This document shows, piece by piece, positions 54,067-62,937 of a DNA stretch of 64,000 nucleotides. This DNA comes from Stenotrophomonas sp. ZAC14D1_NAIMI4_1 (GTDB lineage: Bacteria; Pseudomonadota; Gammaproteobacteria; Xanthomonadales; Xanthomonadaceae). How positions within the stretch are numbered: the first letter of the stretch is position 1; the number at the start of each line of letters is the position of its first letter. Location: assembly GCF_003086775.1 (NCBI RefSeq), contig NZ_CP026001.1, positions 1,514,407 to 1,578,406 of the forward strand, in the 5' to 3' direction. The notes beneath the pieces are model-generated. The model searched no databases and had not been told where the DNA came from. It saw only the letters and a program-made list of their open reading frames with translations. A program made the translations under genes and the position numbers.

Positions 54067-55653
54067 ATGTCCGCACAAGCTCCAGCGGCGCCCGGCACTC
54101 CGGGCGCACCGGCGGCGCCGGGTGCGGCCTCCGGGTTCCTGCCGCCCAGCGTGGCCCTGTGCACCGTCGGCCTGGCGATGGCCTCGTTCATGCAGGTGCT
54201 CGACACCACCATCGCCAACGTCTCGCTGCCGACCATCGCCGGCAACCTCGGCGCCAGTTCGCAGCAGGCGACCTGGGTCATCACCTCGTTCGCGGTCAGC
54301 ACGGCCATCGCGCTGCCGCTGACCGGCTGGCTCAGCCGTCGCTTCGGCGAACGCAAGCTGTTCATCTGGGCCACCCTGGCCTTCGTCATCACCTCGCTGC
54401 TGTGTGGCCTGGCCCAGAGCATGGGCATGCTGGTGCTGTCGCGTGCACTGCAGGGCTTCGTGGCCGGGCCGATGTACCCGATCACCCAGTCGCTGCTGGT
54501 GTCGATCTATCCACGCGAGAAACGTGGGCAGGCGCTGGCGCTGCTGGCGATGATCACCGTGGTGGCGCCGATCTGCGGGCCCATCCTCGGTGGCTGGATC
54601 ACCGACAACTACAGCTGGGAATGGATCTTCCTGATCAACGTGCCGCTGGGCATCTTCGCCGCGCTGGTGGTGGGCAACCAGCTGAAGGGGCGCCCGGAGC
54701 AGATTGAAAAGCCGAAGATGGACTACGTCGGCCTGATCACCCTGGTGATCGGCGTGGGCGCGCTGCAGCTGGTGCTCGACCTGGGCAACGACGAAGACTG
54801 GTTCTCCTCGATGAAGATCGTGGTGCTGGCCTGCGTGGCGGTGGTGGCGCTGACGGTGTTCCTGATCTGGGAACTGACCGACAAGGATCCCATCGTCGAC
54901 CTGAAGCTGTTCCGCCACCGCAACTTCCGCGCCGGTACGCTGGCGATGGTGGTGGCCTATGCGGCGTTCTTCAGCGTGTCGCTGCTGATACCGCAGTGGC
55001 TGCAGCGTGACATGGGCTACACCGCCATCTGGGCGGGCCTGGCGACGGCGCCGATCGGCATCCTGCCGGTGATCATGACGCCGTTCGTGGGCAAGTACGC
55101 CTCGCGCTTCGACATGCGCATGATCGCCTCGTTCGCCTTCGTGTTCCTGTCCTTCACCAGCTTCATGCGCTCGGACTTCAACCTGCAGGTGGACTACGCG
55201 CACGTGGCCGGCGTGCAGCTGATCATGGGTATTGGTGTCGCGCTGTTCTTCATGCCGGTGCTGCAGATCCTGCTGTCGGACCTGGACGGCCGCGAGATCG
55301 CCGCCGGCTCGGGCCTGGCCACGTTCCTGCGTACGCTGGGCGGCAGTTTCGCGGCATCGCTGACCACCTGGCTGTGGGCACGTCGTACCCAGGTGCACCA
55401 CGCCGACCTGACCGAGCACATCTCGGCCTACCAGCCGGGCATGCAGGACCAGGTGGCCGCGATGGGGCAGGGTGACCTGCAGCATGGCGCGGCGGTGCTC
55501 AACAACATGATCAACCACCAGGCATCGCAGATGGCGTTCAACGACATCTTCTACCTGCTGGGCTGGACGTTCCTGGCGATCATCGCGTTCCTGTGGCTGG
55601 CCAAGCCGCCGTTCGGTGCGGGTGCAGGCGCGGCCTCCGCCGGCGGGCATTGA
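54067..55653 (+). CDS. emrB: DHA2 family MFS drug:proton antiporter
   Basis: A 528-residue inner-membrane pump with 14 predicted helices. Family motifs include MQVLDTTIANVSLPTIAGNL in helix 1, WLSRRFGERKLFIWATLAFV in the 2-3 loop (motif A), LVLSRALQGFVAGPMYPITQ and VAPICGPILGGWITDNYSWE (motif C). The first 30 residues are Ala/Pro/Gly-rich and probably cytoplasmic. In the S. maltophilia Emr system this type of pump exports hydrophobic uncouplers and some antibiotics; that spectrum is known from the literature and is not visible here. It ends the operon before a terminator. Confidence 0.95.
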   Translation: MSAQAPAAPGTPGAPAAPGAASGFLPPSVALCTVGLAMASFMQVLDTTIANVSLPTIAGNLGASSQQATWVITSFAVSTAIALPLTGWLSRRFGERKLFIWATLAFVITSLLCGLAQSMGMLVLSRALQGFVAGPMYPITQSLLVSIYPREKRGQALALLAMITVVAPICGPILGGWITDNYSWEWIFLINVPLGIFAALVVGNQLKGRPEQIEKPKMDYVGLITLVIGVGALQLVLDLGNDEDWFSSMKIVVLACVAVVALTVFLIWELTDKDPIVDLKLFRHRNFRAGTLAMVVAYAAFFSVSLLIPQWLQRDMGYTAIWAGLATAPIGILPVIMTPFVGKYASRFDMRMIASFAFVFLSFTSFMRSDFNLQVDYAHVAGVQLIMGIGVALFFMPVLQILLSDLDGREIAAGSGLATFLRTLGGSFAASLTTWLWARRTQVHHADLTEHISAYQPGMQDQVAAMGQGDLQHGAAVLNNMINHQASQMAFNDIFYLLGWTFLAIIAFLWLAKPPFGAGAGAASAGGH

Positions 55654-55676
55654 TCGATCGGTGTTGATGGAAAAAC

Positions 55677-55702
55677 AAAACCCCGCCGGAAGGCGGGGTT
55701 TT
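55677..55702 (+). terminator. Intrinsic terminator after emrB
   Basis: AAAACCCCGCC - GGAA - GGCGGGGTTTTTG, a 7-bp G+C stem extended by A-T pairs and a T-run, 23 bases past the emrB stop. Confidence 0.93.
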
Positions 55703-55764
55703 TGTCTGCGGCGCCATCGCGATACATGCACGCGTTGCGTGGGTATGCCCGAACGCCGGACATG

Positions 55765-55787
55765 AAAAAACCCGCTTTCGCGGGTTT
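55765..55787 (-). terminator. Intrinsic terminator after first tRNA-Leu
   Basis: AAACCCGC - TTTC - GCGGGTTT with six T on the minus strand, 18 bases beyond the tRNA 3' end. Confidence 0.9.
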
Positions 55788-55804
55788 GATCATTTGCTGA
55801 GTCA

Positions 55805-55891
55805 TGGTGCCCAGGAGAGGACTCGAACCTCCACGAAGTTGCCCCCGCTAGCACCTGAAGCTAGTGCGTCTACCAATTCCGCCACCTGGGC
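55805..55891 (-). tRNA. tRNA-Leu (anticodon CAG), copy 1
   Basis: 87 bases including an encoded CCA end. The acceptor arms GCCCAGG and CCTGGGC pair, and the anticodon arm is CTAGC-TTCAGGT-GCTAG, giving anticodon CAG for the CTG codon. A long variable arm (class II) and GGTTCGAGTCC T-loop are present. It is identical to the copy at 57774-57860. Confidence 0.97.
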
Positions 55892-55941
55892 GACTCAGGA
55901 GACGAATTATGGGGAGCGACTGAGGATGTGTCAACAACATT

Positions 55942-56841
55942 TCACGCTTTTTTCTGCGGCGGTACGCCGAGGTGTTGCAGCAGGCTGCGCATCGCTGGCG
56001 ACAGGCGCGTCCAATCGGCGAAGCAGGCGCACAGGCGGCGCTGCGCCCACGCATCTGCAAGTGGCACGCACACCGTCTGCGTGCTGCGCCGATGCTGCCG
56101 TGCGATCGTGCGCGGCACGATGCCGACGCCGATGCCGTGGCCCACCATCGTGCACAGGCCTTCGAAGGTCTTCATGCGGATGCGCACGTCCAGGCGTCGG
56201 CCTGCCTCGCCCGCGAGTTCTTCCACGTAGGTCTGCAGCGCGTTGCCATCGGCCAGCGCGACGAAGGTCTCGCCCAGCACATCGACGAAGTCGAGCGAGC
56301 GCCGGGCAGCGAAGCGGTGGTCGGCAGGCAGCAGCATCACCAGCGGATCTTCGGACACGACGTGCCGTTGCAGGCCCTCGGCAGGCACCGCGTCGCTGAT
56401 GATGCCCGCTTCGGCCTGGCCGGCGCTGAGTGCGCGCACGACCTCGGTGCTGGTGCGTTCGTGCAGCTCCACGTGCAGGCGCGGGCGCTGTGCCAGCCAG
56501 GGCGCAAGCCGCGAGGGCAGGTAGTTGGTCAGTGCCGCAGTGTTGGCATACAGGTGCAGGGTGCCGCGCGCACCCTGGGCGAAGGCTTCCATCTCGCCGC
56601 GCAGCTGCGCCTGCTGCTGCAGGATCAGCCGCGCGTGGTGGGCGAGGGCAGCGCCGGCCTCGGTCAGGCTGACGCCGCGTGGATGCCGGTTCAGCAGTGC
56701 GGTACCGGCGTCCGCCTCGATCGCGCGCAGGCGCTCGCTGGCCGAGCCCAGTGCAAGATTGGCCTGGGCGGCGCCAGCGGTGATGCTGCCGGCGTCAGCC
56801 ACGGCCAGGAACAGGCGCAGATCGGCGATGTCCATCCGCAT
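55942..56841 (-). CDS. LysR family transcriptional regulator
   Basis: A 299-residue regulator. The N-terminal winged helix is DLRLFLAVADAGSITAGAAQ and continues LGSASERLRAIEADAGTALL; the substrate-binding domain runs from about residue 90 (GTLHLYANTAALTNYLPSRL). The C-terminus is basic (HLGVPPQKKA). It is divergent from the TauE/SafE gene with 96 bases between starts, the usual arrangement for a LysR protein and its target; the co-inducer is unknown. Start may be ATG 56841 or 56835. Confidence 0.9.
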   Translation of the reverse strand: MRMDIADLRLFLAVADAGSITAGAAQANLALGSASERLRAIEADAGTALLNRHPRGVSLTEAGAALAHHARLILQQQAQLRGEMEAFAQGARGTLHLYANTAALTNYLPSRLAPWLAQRPRLHVELHERTSTEVVRALSAGQAEAGIISDAVPAEGLQRHVVSEDPLVMLLPADHRFAARRSLDFVDVLGETFVALADGNALQTYVEELAGEAGRRLDVRIRMKTFEGLCTMVGHGIGVGIVPRTIARQHRRSTQTVCVPLADAWAQRRLCACFADWTRLSPAMRSLLQHLGVPPQKKA

Positions 56842-56937
56842 GTGGGGTGCTCCGGTCGGGGCTACCTTCGGCTGGTCCGAAGGCAGGGGCGGGAAGACCG
56901 CATTGTGCGCCCGCACGGCGCCCGCTCCAATGGCGGC

Positions 56938-57684
56938 ATGAACGAGACTTTGTACTTCTATGGGTTGCTGGTGGTGGTGTTCGTGCTGGCCGGCGTGGTC
57001 AAGGGCGTGACCGGCATGGGCCTGCCGACGGTGGCGATGGGGTTGCTCGGTGGCGCGCTGTCACCGGTGGCGGCGGCGTCGATGCTGTTCATCCCCACCT
57101 TCGTCACCAATGCCTGGCAGCTGCTGTCCGGCCCTTCGCTGGGGCATACCGTGCGGCGGCTGTGGCCGATGATGCTGGCGGTGGTGGTGGTGACGCTGGG
57201 TTCGGCCGCGCTGCTGGTGCGGGTGGATCGCACCTGGTCGCGCGTTGCACTGGGCGTGGCGCTGGTGGTGTACGCGCTGTACGCGCTGCTGGCACCGGTG
57301 TTCCGCGTGCCGCAGCGGCGCGAGCGCTGGCTGGGGCCGCTGGTGGGTGCGATATCGGGCGTGGTGACCGGCGCCACCGGCGTGTTCGTGATGCCGGCGG
57401 TGCCGTACCTGCAGTCGCTGGGCATGCAGCGCGAGGAGCTGGTGCAGGCGCTGGGCCTGGCGTTCACCGTGTCGACCATTTCGTTGACCACCGGCTTGGT
57501 GATCCACGGTGCCTTTGGCGTGCAGCAGCTGGGGCTGAGTGCGTTGGCGGTGCTGCCGGCATTGCTGGGGATGTGGCTGGGGCAGGTGATCCGGCAGCGC
57601 ATCAGTGCACGGGTGTTCCGCGCGTGCTTCCTTGGGTTCCTGCTGCTGCTCGGGCTGGAGCTGGTGCTGCGGCCGTTGTTCTGA
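56938..57684 (+). CDS. TauE/SafE family sulfite or anion exporter
   Basis: A 248-residue inner-membrane protein with seven or eight helices. Family landmarks are the first-helix GVVKGVTGMGLPTVAMGLLG and the repeat-symmetry partner GAISGVVTGATGVFVMPAVP. Characterised members export sulfite, sulfoacetate or similar organic anions; the substrate here is unknown. The divergent LysR gene is its probable regulator. Together they are the only genes between two identical tRNA-Leu copies. Confidence 0.85.
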   Translation: MNETLYFYGLLVVVFVLAGVVKGVTGMGLPTVAMGLLGGALSPVAAASMLFIPTFVTNAWQLLSGPSLGHTVRRLWPMMLAVVVVTLGSAALLVRVDRTWSRVALGVALVVYALYALLAPVFRVPQRRERWLGPLVGAISGVVTGATGVFVMPAVPYLQSLGMQREELVQALGLAFTVSTISLTTGLVIHGAFGVQQLGLSALAVLPALLGMWLGQVIRQRISARVFRACFLGFLLLLGLELVLRPLF

Positions 57685-57691
57685 TTACGTT

Positions 57692-57714
57692 CGCCGGGCA
57701 TGGCCCGGCGCTAC
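57692..57714 (-). repeat. Single SMAG palindrome
   Basis: GTAGCGCCGGGCCATGCCCGG plus CG on the minus strand, eight bases after the TauE/SafE stop. Confidence 0.85.
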
Positions 57715-57735
57715 GCATCCTGGATTGCAGGCAAG

Positions 57736-57757
57736 AAAAAACCCGCTTGCGCGGGTT
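57736..57757 (-). terminator. Intrinsic terminator after second tRNA-Leu
   Basis: AACCCGC - TTGC - GCGGGTT with a T-run on the minus strand and TTGTTTTC on the plus strand, so it can act both for the tRNA and for the TauE/SafE gene. Confidence 0.85.
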
Positions 57758-57773
57758 GTTTTCTTTCTCGACA

Positions 57774-57860
57774 TGGTGCCCAGGAGAGGACTCGAACCTC
57801 CACGAAGTTGCCCCCGCTAGCACCTGAAGCTAGTGCGTCTACCAATTCCGCCACCTGGGC
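57774..57860 (-). tRNA. tRNA-Leu (anticodon CAG), copy 2
   Basis: Identical over its length, including CCA, to the gene at 55805-55891. Anticodon arm CTAGC-TTCAGGT-GCTAG. Confidence 0.97.
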
Positions 57861-57927
57861 GTCGAGGAGCGAGATTATGGGGTGTTGTTACCGGGGTGTC
57901 AACACTTCTCGATAACAATCCCGCTCT

Positions 57928-57965
57928 GGGGTCAGAGCCTTTCCTCTGGAAAGGGATTCGACCCC
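57928..57965. repeat. GGGGTC palindromic repeat, single copy
   Basis: GGGGTCAGAGCCTTTCC - TCT - GGAAAGGGATTCGACCCC forms a hairpin between the second and third tRNA genes. Same family as at 2287-2379. Confidence 0.8.
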
Positions 57966-57983
57966 TGTTGCTGGATGACAGGC

Positions 57984-58016
57984 AAAAAAAATCCCCGCCG
58001 AAGCGAGGAGTTTTTT
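57984..58016 (-). terminator. Intrinsic terminator after third tRNA-Leu
   Basis: On the minus strand ACTCCTCGC - TTCG - GCGGGGAT pairs with two G-T wobbles and is followed by eight T. Confidence 0.75.
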
Positions 58017-58019
58017 CGT

Positions 58020-58104
<85 letters not shown>

Positions 58105-58232
58105 GTTCCAGAGGCGCAATTGTGAAGATGAATCCGCAGGCTGTCAACGACTTCCAACAAATATTTCACGCGGTGCTTCCAAAGCCGCCTCTGACCCGCT
58201 GTGCACGCCCGCAACGGCTACCATGTAGGGCG

Positions 58233-60698
58233 ATGACTACCAAAAAACCAAGCAAGGGCGGGAGCAAGTCCCGCAGCCAGGCCCCGACCAAGGGCGCCAA
58301 GGCGGGCGCAGCCCGCACCACCAAGCCGGGCAAGCCGTTGCCGGGCTGGTTCCCCGAATTGAATGAAGGCGGTGCACCGCCGCGCGGCCGCAAGGGTCGC
58401 GGCACGGATGCCGCCGCACCGGGCCCGGCCCCGGGCCGCAAGCTGCCGCCCACCGGCAAGGTGATCGACGATCCCTATGCCGCCCGCGAAGCCGAGAAGT
58501 ACGAACAGCCCATCGCCAGCCGCGAGGCCATCCTGGCCCTGCTGGAACGCTGCGAAGGGCCGCAGACCGCCGAGGAATTGGGCGCGCGCCTGGGCCTGAC
58601 CGCGGCCGACCGTGCCGAGGCGCTGTCGCGCCGGCTGGGCGCGATGGTCCGTGATGGCCAGCTGGTGCAGAACCGCCGTGGTGGTTTCGCGCCGATCCAG
58701 ACCTTGAACCTCGTCACCGGCGTGGTGATCGCCAACCCGGAAGGGTTCGGCTTCCTGCGCCCGGTCGAGGGTGGCGACGATCTGTTCCTGCCGCCTTATG
58801 AAATGCGCAAGGTGATGCACGGCGACAAGGTGCTGGCCCGCGTGACCGGCATCGATCACCGTGGCCGCCGCGAAGGCAGCATCGCCCGGGTGCTCGAGCG
58901 CGGCATGACCCGCCTGATCGGCCGCTTCAGCATTGAAATGGGCATCAATTACGTGGTGCCCGATGACAAGCGCATCCAGCGCAACGTGCAGGTGCCGCCG
59001 GACCAGACCGGTGGCGCGCGCGATGGCCAGCTGGTTGTCTGCGAACTGACCCAGGCACCGGACAGCCGCCGCCCGCCGATCGGTCGCATCATCGCGGTAC
59101 TCGGCGACAAGCTGACGGCGTCGCTGGTGGTGGAGACCGCCATCCACGGCCACGAACTGCCGTTCGAGTTCCCGCAGGAGGTGCTGGACGAGGCCGCCTC
59201 GGTGCCGATGGTGGTCGAGCCGGCGATGATCGGCGACCGCGTCGACCTGCGCAGCACACCGCTGGTGACCATCGACGGCGAGGATGCCAAGGACTTCGAT
59301 GACGCGGTGTACTGCGAACCGAATGCCGATGGCTTCCGCCTGGTAGTGGCCATTGCCGATGTCTCCAACTACGTGCGCCCGGGCACGCCGCTGGACGAGG
59401 AAGCGCAGAAGCGCGCCACATCGGTGTATTTCCCGGGCTTCGTGGTGCCGATGCTGCCGGAGACCCTGTCCAACGGCATCTGCTCGCTGATGCCCAAGGT
59501 CGACCGCATGTGCTTCGTCTGCGACATGCAGATCGACCGCGACGGCGTGGTCAGCCATTCGCGCTTCTACGAAGCGGTGATGAACTCGCACGCGCGCCTG
59601 ACCTACACCCAGGTGTGGAAGGCGGTGGGCGAGGATGATGCCGATACCAAGGCGTGGATGGGCGGGCTGCTGCCGCAGGTGCAGCGCCTGCACCAGCTTT
59701 ACAAGGTGCTGTCCAAGGCGCGTGCCAAGCGCGGCGCCATCGAGTTTGAAAGCAGCGAAGTGCGCTTCGTGCTGGACAACCGTGGCGAAGTGACCCAGGC
59801 CGGCATGCTGGTGCGCAACGATGCGCACAAGCTGATCGAGGAATGCATGATCGCGGCCAACGTGGAGGCGGCCAAGTATCTGCTGTCGCGCCATGTGCCG
59901 GCCCCGTACCGCGTCCACGAGAAGCCGCCGGAGACCAAGTTCGCCGACCTGCTGGAATTCCTCAAGGAGTTCAAGCTGAGCCTGCCGCCGTGGTCGAAGG
60001 TGCGCCCGGGCGACTACACCAAGCTGCTGAAGAAGATCCGCGACCGTCCCGATGCCACGCTGCTGGAATCGGTGCTGCTGCGCAGCCAGAGCCTGGCGGT
60101 CTACAGCCCGGACAACCACGGTCACTTCGGCCTGGCGCTGGAGGCGTACGCGCACTTCACTTCGCCGATCCGTCGTTATCCCGACCTGCTGGTACACCGT
60201 GCGATCAAGCACGCGCTGTCCGGCAAGCCGCTGGACAAGTTCACCTACAACGCCCGCGAGATGGCTGCGCTGGCGCTGCAGTGTTCCGAGCGCGAGCGTC
60301 GCGCCGACGAGGCCGAGCGCGAGGTCGACGAGCGCTACCGCGCGGCATGGATGGAGAAGCATGTCGGTGGCCAGTTCGACGGCGTGATCAGCGGCGTGAC
60401 CAGCTTCGGCCTGTTCGTGGAGCTGGATGATTCCAAGGTGCAGGGCCTGGTCCACGTGACCCAGCTGCCGCAGGACTATTACAAGTTCGACGCCACCCGC
60501 AAGACGCTGACCGGCGAACGCCGCGGCGGCAGCTACCGGCTGGGCGACCGCGTGCGCATCCTGGTGCTGAAGGCCAGCATGGAAGAGCGCAAGATCGACT
60601 TCCGCCTGGTCGAGCACAAGGGAGAGGACGAGGGCGATGGCCTGCCGCCGCTGCCGGAACGGGGCAAGCCGGCCAAGCGCGAAAAGAAGCAGTATTGA
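58233..60698 (+). CDS. rnr: Ribonuclease R
   Basis: An 821-residue 3'-to-5' exoribonuclease of the RNB family that degrades structured RNA. The N-terminus is Lys/Gly/Pro-rich and probably disordered (about 80 residues). A helix-turn-helix-like segment and cold-shock domains (FGFLRPVEGGDDLFLPPYEM) follow. The RNB catalytic region has the metal ligands in TIDGEDAKDFDDAVYCEPNA, and an S1 domain near the end (FDGVISGVTSFGLFVELDDS) and basic tail complete it. The ATG at 58233 is chosen because further upstream the frame runs into the tRNA gene. In some bacteria rnr and rlmB form an operon; here one gene and repeats lie between. Confidence 0.96.
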   Translation: MTTKKPSKGGSKSRSQAPTKGAKAGAARTTKPGKPLPGWFPELNEGGAPPRGRKGRGTDAAAPGPAPGRKLPPTGKVIDDPYAAREAEKYEQPIASREAILALLERCEGPQTAEELGARLGLTAADRAEALSRRLGAMVRDGQLVQNRRGGFAPIQTLNLVTGVVIANPEGFGFLRPVEGGDDLFLPPYEMRKVMHGDKVLARVTGIDHRGRREGSIARVLERGMTRLIGRFSIEMGINYVVPDDKRIQRNVQVPPDQTGGARDGQLVVCELTQAPDSRRPPIGRIIAVLGDKLTASLVVETAIHGHELPFEFPQEVLDEAASVPMVVEPAMIGDRVDLRSTPLVTIDGEDAKDFDDAVYCEPNADGFRLVVAIADVSNYVRPGTPLDEEAQKRATSVYFPGFVVPMLPETLSNGICSLMPKVDRMCFVCDMQIDRDGVVSHSRFYEAVMNSHARLTYTQVWKAVGEDDADTKAWMGGLLPQVQRLHQLYKVLSKARAKRGAIEFESSEVRFVLDNRGEVTQAGMLVRNDAHKLIEECMIAANVEAAKYLLSRHVPAPYRVHEKPPETKFADLLEFLKEFKLSLPPWSKVRPGDYTKLLKKIRDRPDATLLESVLLRSQSLAVYSPDNHGHFGLALEAYAHFTSPIRRYPDLLVHRAIKHALSGKPLDKFTYNAREMAALALQCSERERRADEAEREVDERYRAAWMEKHVGGQFDGVISGVTSFGLFVELDDSKVQGLVHVTQLPQDYYKFDATRKTLTGERRGGSYRLGDRVRILVLKASMEERKIDFRLVEHKGEDEGDGLPPLPERGKPAKREKKQY

Positions 60699-60703
60699 AA
60701 GGC

Positions 60704-60872
60704 GTGCCGACCAACGGTCGGCACCCACCTCATCCGGTAGGTGCCAACCGTTGGTTGGCAGATTCCTCATCCGGTAGGTGCCAACCGTTGGTTGGCAGAT
60801 TCCTCACCCGGTAGGTGCCAACCGTTGGTTGGCAGATTCCTCACCCGGTAGGTGCCAACCGTTGGTTGGCAC
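60704..60872 (+). repeat. Tandem array of GTAGGTGCCAACC palindromes (37-base unit)
   Basis: After a related single palindrome at 60704-60726, four copies of GGTAGGTGCCAACCGTTGG plus TTGGCA start at 60736, 60773, 60810 and 60847, exactly 37 bases apart. The intervening AGATTCCTCA-CCC is also repeated, so the unit has expanded as a block. The array lies between rnr and the GFA gene. Confidence 0.95.
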
Positions 60873-60893
60873 GACGTTTCGGAGGAAAGCACT

Positions 60894-61388
60894 ATGCAAG
60901 GCCAACCCGAATACCACGGCGGCTGCCAGTGCGGCGCCATTCGCTTCGAGGCGCGTGGCGCCCTCACCGACAGCTCGATCTGCCACTGCCGGATGTGCCA
61001 GAAGGCCTTCGGCGGGTACTACGCGCCCTTGGTTTCGGTGCGCGGCGTGCAGTTCAGCTGGACCCGTGGCCAGCCGCGCTATTTCCAGTCCTCCAACGTG
61101 GTCAGGCGCGGTTTCTGCGGCGACTGCGGCACCCCGCTGACCTACGAGGCCCCGGACGGCATGGCCGTGGCCGCCGGTGCCTTCGACGAACCCGAGCGCC
61201 TGCCGCCCACCCGGCAGTACGGCATGGAGCGCAAGCTGCCGTTCGTGGACGGCCTGGGCCAGCTGCCCGGCACCCGTACCGAGGAGGATGTGGAGGCGCT
61301 CGAGTTCCTGGCCACGGTCGTGTCCCACCAGCACCCCGACCACGACACCCCGCATTGGCCGGCGCGCAGCCGTTCAGCCGAAGGATGA
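60894..61388 (+). CDS. GFA family protein (CENP-V/Gfa zinc-binding domain)
   Basis: A 164-residue protein with three Cys groups that bind zinc: HGGCQCGAIRFEA, CHCRMCQKAFGG and GFCGDCGTPLTYEA. This is the fold of glutathione-dependent formaldehyde-activating enzyme and many uncharacterised relatives; the substrate here is unknown. The ATG at 60894 follows a strong GGAGGAAAG site. An earlier in-frame ATG lies within the repeat array and is rejected. No formaldehyde dehydrogenase is nearby, so the Gfa role should not be assumed. Confidence 0.88.
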   Translation: MQGQPEYHGGCQCGAIRFEARGALTDSSICHCRMCQKAFGGYYAPLVSVRGVQFSWTRGQPRYFQSSNVVRRGFCGDCGTPLTYEAPDGMAVAAGAFDEPERLPPTRQYGMERKLPFVDGLGQLPGTRTEEDVEALEFLATVVSHQHPDHDTPHWPARSRSAEG

Positions 61389-61394
61389 ACGGCG

Positions 61395-61446
61395 GGTAGC
61401 GCCGGGCCAGGCCCGGCGAAGGCGTGCGGACCAACGGTCCGCACCC
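61395..61446 (+). repeat. Two SMAG-type palindromes
   Basis: GGTAGCGCCGGGCCAGGCCC plus GGCG at 61395-61418 and GTGCGGACCAACGGTCCGCA plus CCC at 61424-61446, between the GFA gene and rlmB. Confidence 0.85.
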
Positions 61447-61535
61447 ACCAACCAAGGGGCCATGGCCGGCGAGCGCGCAGCGCGGCCGACGCCGATGCTC
61501 TACCATAGCCACCCCCTTTCCGGTTCGGCCCCCGC

Positions 61536-62279
61536 ATGAGCAAGAACAGCCAGTGGATCGTCGGCGTCAACGCCGTCGCCTCCTCCATCGAGAACGACGC
61601 TGACAACGTGCGCGAAGTGCTGGTCGAGGCCGGTGCGAAGAACCCGCGCCTGGTCGAAATCGAGGAAAACGCCCGCCGCAAGGGCATCGACGTGCGCAAG
61701 GTCAACAGCCAGGCGCTGGACGGTGTCGGCGGCTCGGTGCGCCACCAGGGCGTGGCCGCGCGCTATGCCGCCGCCCGCACCTACAGCGAGAACGAGCTGG
61801 AAGGCCTGGTCACCGCCGCCGAGGGCAAGGCCCTGCTGCTGGTGCTGGACGAGGTGCAGGACCCGCACAACCTGGGCGCCTGCCTGCGCTCGGCCGCCGC
61901 GGCCGGTGCCACCGCCGTGATCATTCCCAAGGACAAGTCGGCCACGGTCAATGCGACTGTGCGCAAGACCTCGGCCGGCGCCGCCGACCTCATCCCCGTG
62001 GTGGCGGTGACCAACCTGTCGCGTTGCCTGAAGGACCTGCAGAAGCAGGGCGTCTGGATCTACGGCCTGGCCGGTGAGGCCACCGCTTCGCTGTACCAGC
62101 TGGACCTGAAGGGCAACATCGCGCTGGTGCTGGGCGGTGAAGCCGATGGCCTGCGCCGCCTGACCCGCGAGAACTGCGATGGCCTGGTCAAGATCCCGAT
62201 GCCGGGCGAGATCGAGAGCCTGAACGTCTCCGTCGCCGCGGGCGTCAGCCTGTTCGAGGCCGTGCGCCAGCGCGGTTGA
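61536..62279 (+). CDS. rlmB: 23S rRNA (guanosine-2'-O)-methyltransferase RlmB
   Basis: A 247-residue SPOUT (TrmH-type) methyltransferase that modifies G2251 in the ribosomal P site. An N-terminal substrate-binding domain (QWIVGVNAVASSIENDADNV) precedes the knotted domain, with motif 1 PHNLGACLRSAAAAGATAVI, motif 2 ALVLGGEADGLRRLTRENCD and motif 3 KIPMPGEIESLNVSVAAGVS. The last nine codons plus the stop are repeated downstream in a tandem array. Confidence 0.95.
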   Translation: MSKNSQWIVGVNAVASSIENDADNVREVLVEAGAKNPRLVEIEENARRKGIDVRKVNSQALDGVGGSVRHQGVAARYAAARTYSENELEGLVTAAEGKALLLVLDEVQDPHNLGACLRSAAAAGATAVIIPKDKSATVNATVRKTSAGAADLIPVVAVTNLSRCLKDLQKQGVWIYGLAGEATASLYQLDLKGNIALVLGGEADGLRRLTRENCDGLVKIPMPGEIESLNVSVAAGVSLFEAVRQRG

Positions 62280-62933
62280 TCGGCCGGCAGCTTCTGTAGA
62301 GCCGAGCCCACGCTCGGCTGTCGTGATCGGGGTCAGATCCCTCCCCAACAGGAGAAGGGATCTGACCCTTTTTTTATCGGAAGGATCGTGTCGACCAAGG
62401 TCGACACCCACAAGGGCAGAACCAGGGTCAGGGCCCGTGCCGACCAACGGTCGGCACCCACCACCAGCAGGAGATTCCGACAGCTCGCGGGTTCGAGGCC
62501 GTGCGCCAGCGCGGTTGATCGGCCGGCACGACGTGATCGGGGTCAGATCCCTTTCCTGCGGGAAAAGGGGTCTGACCCTTTTTTGTGTGCTCAGCTCTAC
62601 GGAAGGGATCGTGTCGACCAAGGTCGACACCTACCAGGGCAGAACCAGGGCCAGGGCCCGTGCCGACCAACGGTCGGCACCCACCATCAGCAGCAGATTC
62701 CGACAGCTCGTGCGTTCGAGGCCGTGCGCCAGCGCGGTTGATCGGCCGGCACGACGTGATCGGGGTCAGATCCCTTTCCTGCGGGAAAAGGGGTCTGACC
62801 GCTTCTTGTGATCGGAAGGATCGTGTCGACCAAGGTCGACACCTACCAGAGCAGAACCAGGGTCAGGGCCCGTGCCGACCAACGGTCGGCACCCACCATC
62901 AGCAGCAGATTCCGACAGATCGCGGAAGTCTGT
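62253..62933 (+). repeat. Three tandem ~220-240-base units that include the rlmB 3' end
   Basis: TTCGAGGCCGTGCGCCAGCG and CGGTTGATCGGCCGGC occur at 62253 (the real rlmB end), 62492 and 62715. Each is followed by a GGGGTCAGATCCCT palindrome with T-run, GTGTCGACCAAGGTCGACAC, GGCAGAACCAGGG or variant, a GTGCCGACCAACGGTCGGCA palindrome, and GCAGATTCCGACAG. The first unit also has GTAGAGCCGAGCCCACGCTC after the stop. The array is a block duplication containing both repeat families of this genome. Confidence 0.93.
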
Positions 62934-62937
62934 CGAG

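Noticed and set aside
60736..60872. CRISPR-like array
   Set aside because: The 37-base units are contiguous and near-identical with no unique spacers, and no cas genes are present; it is a tandem palindrome array.
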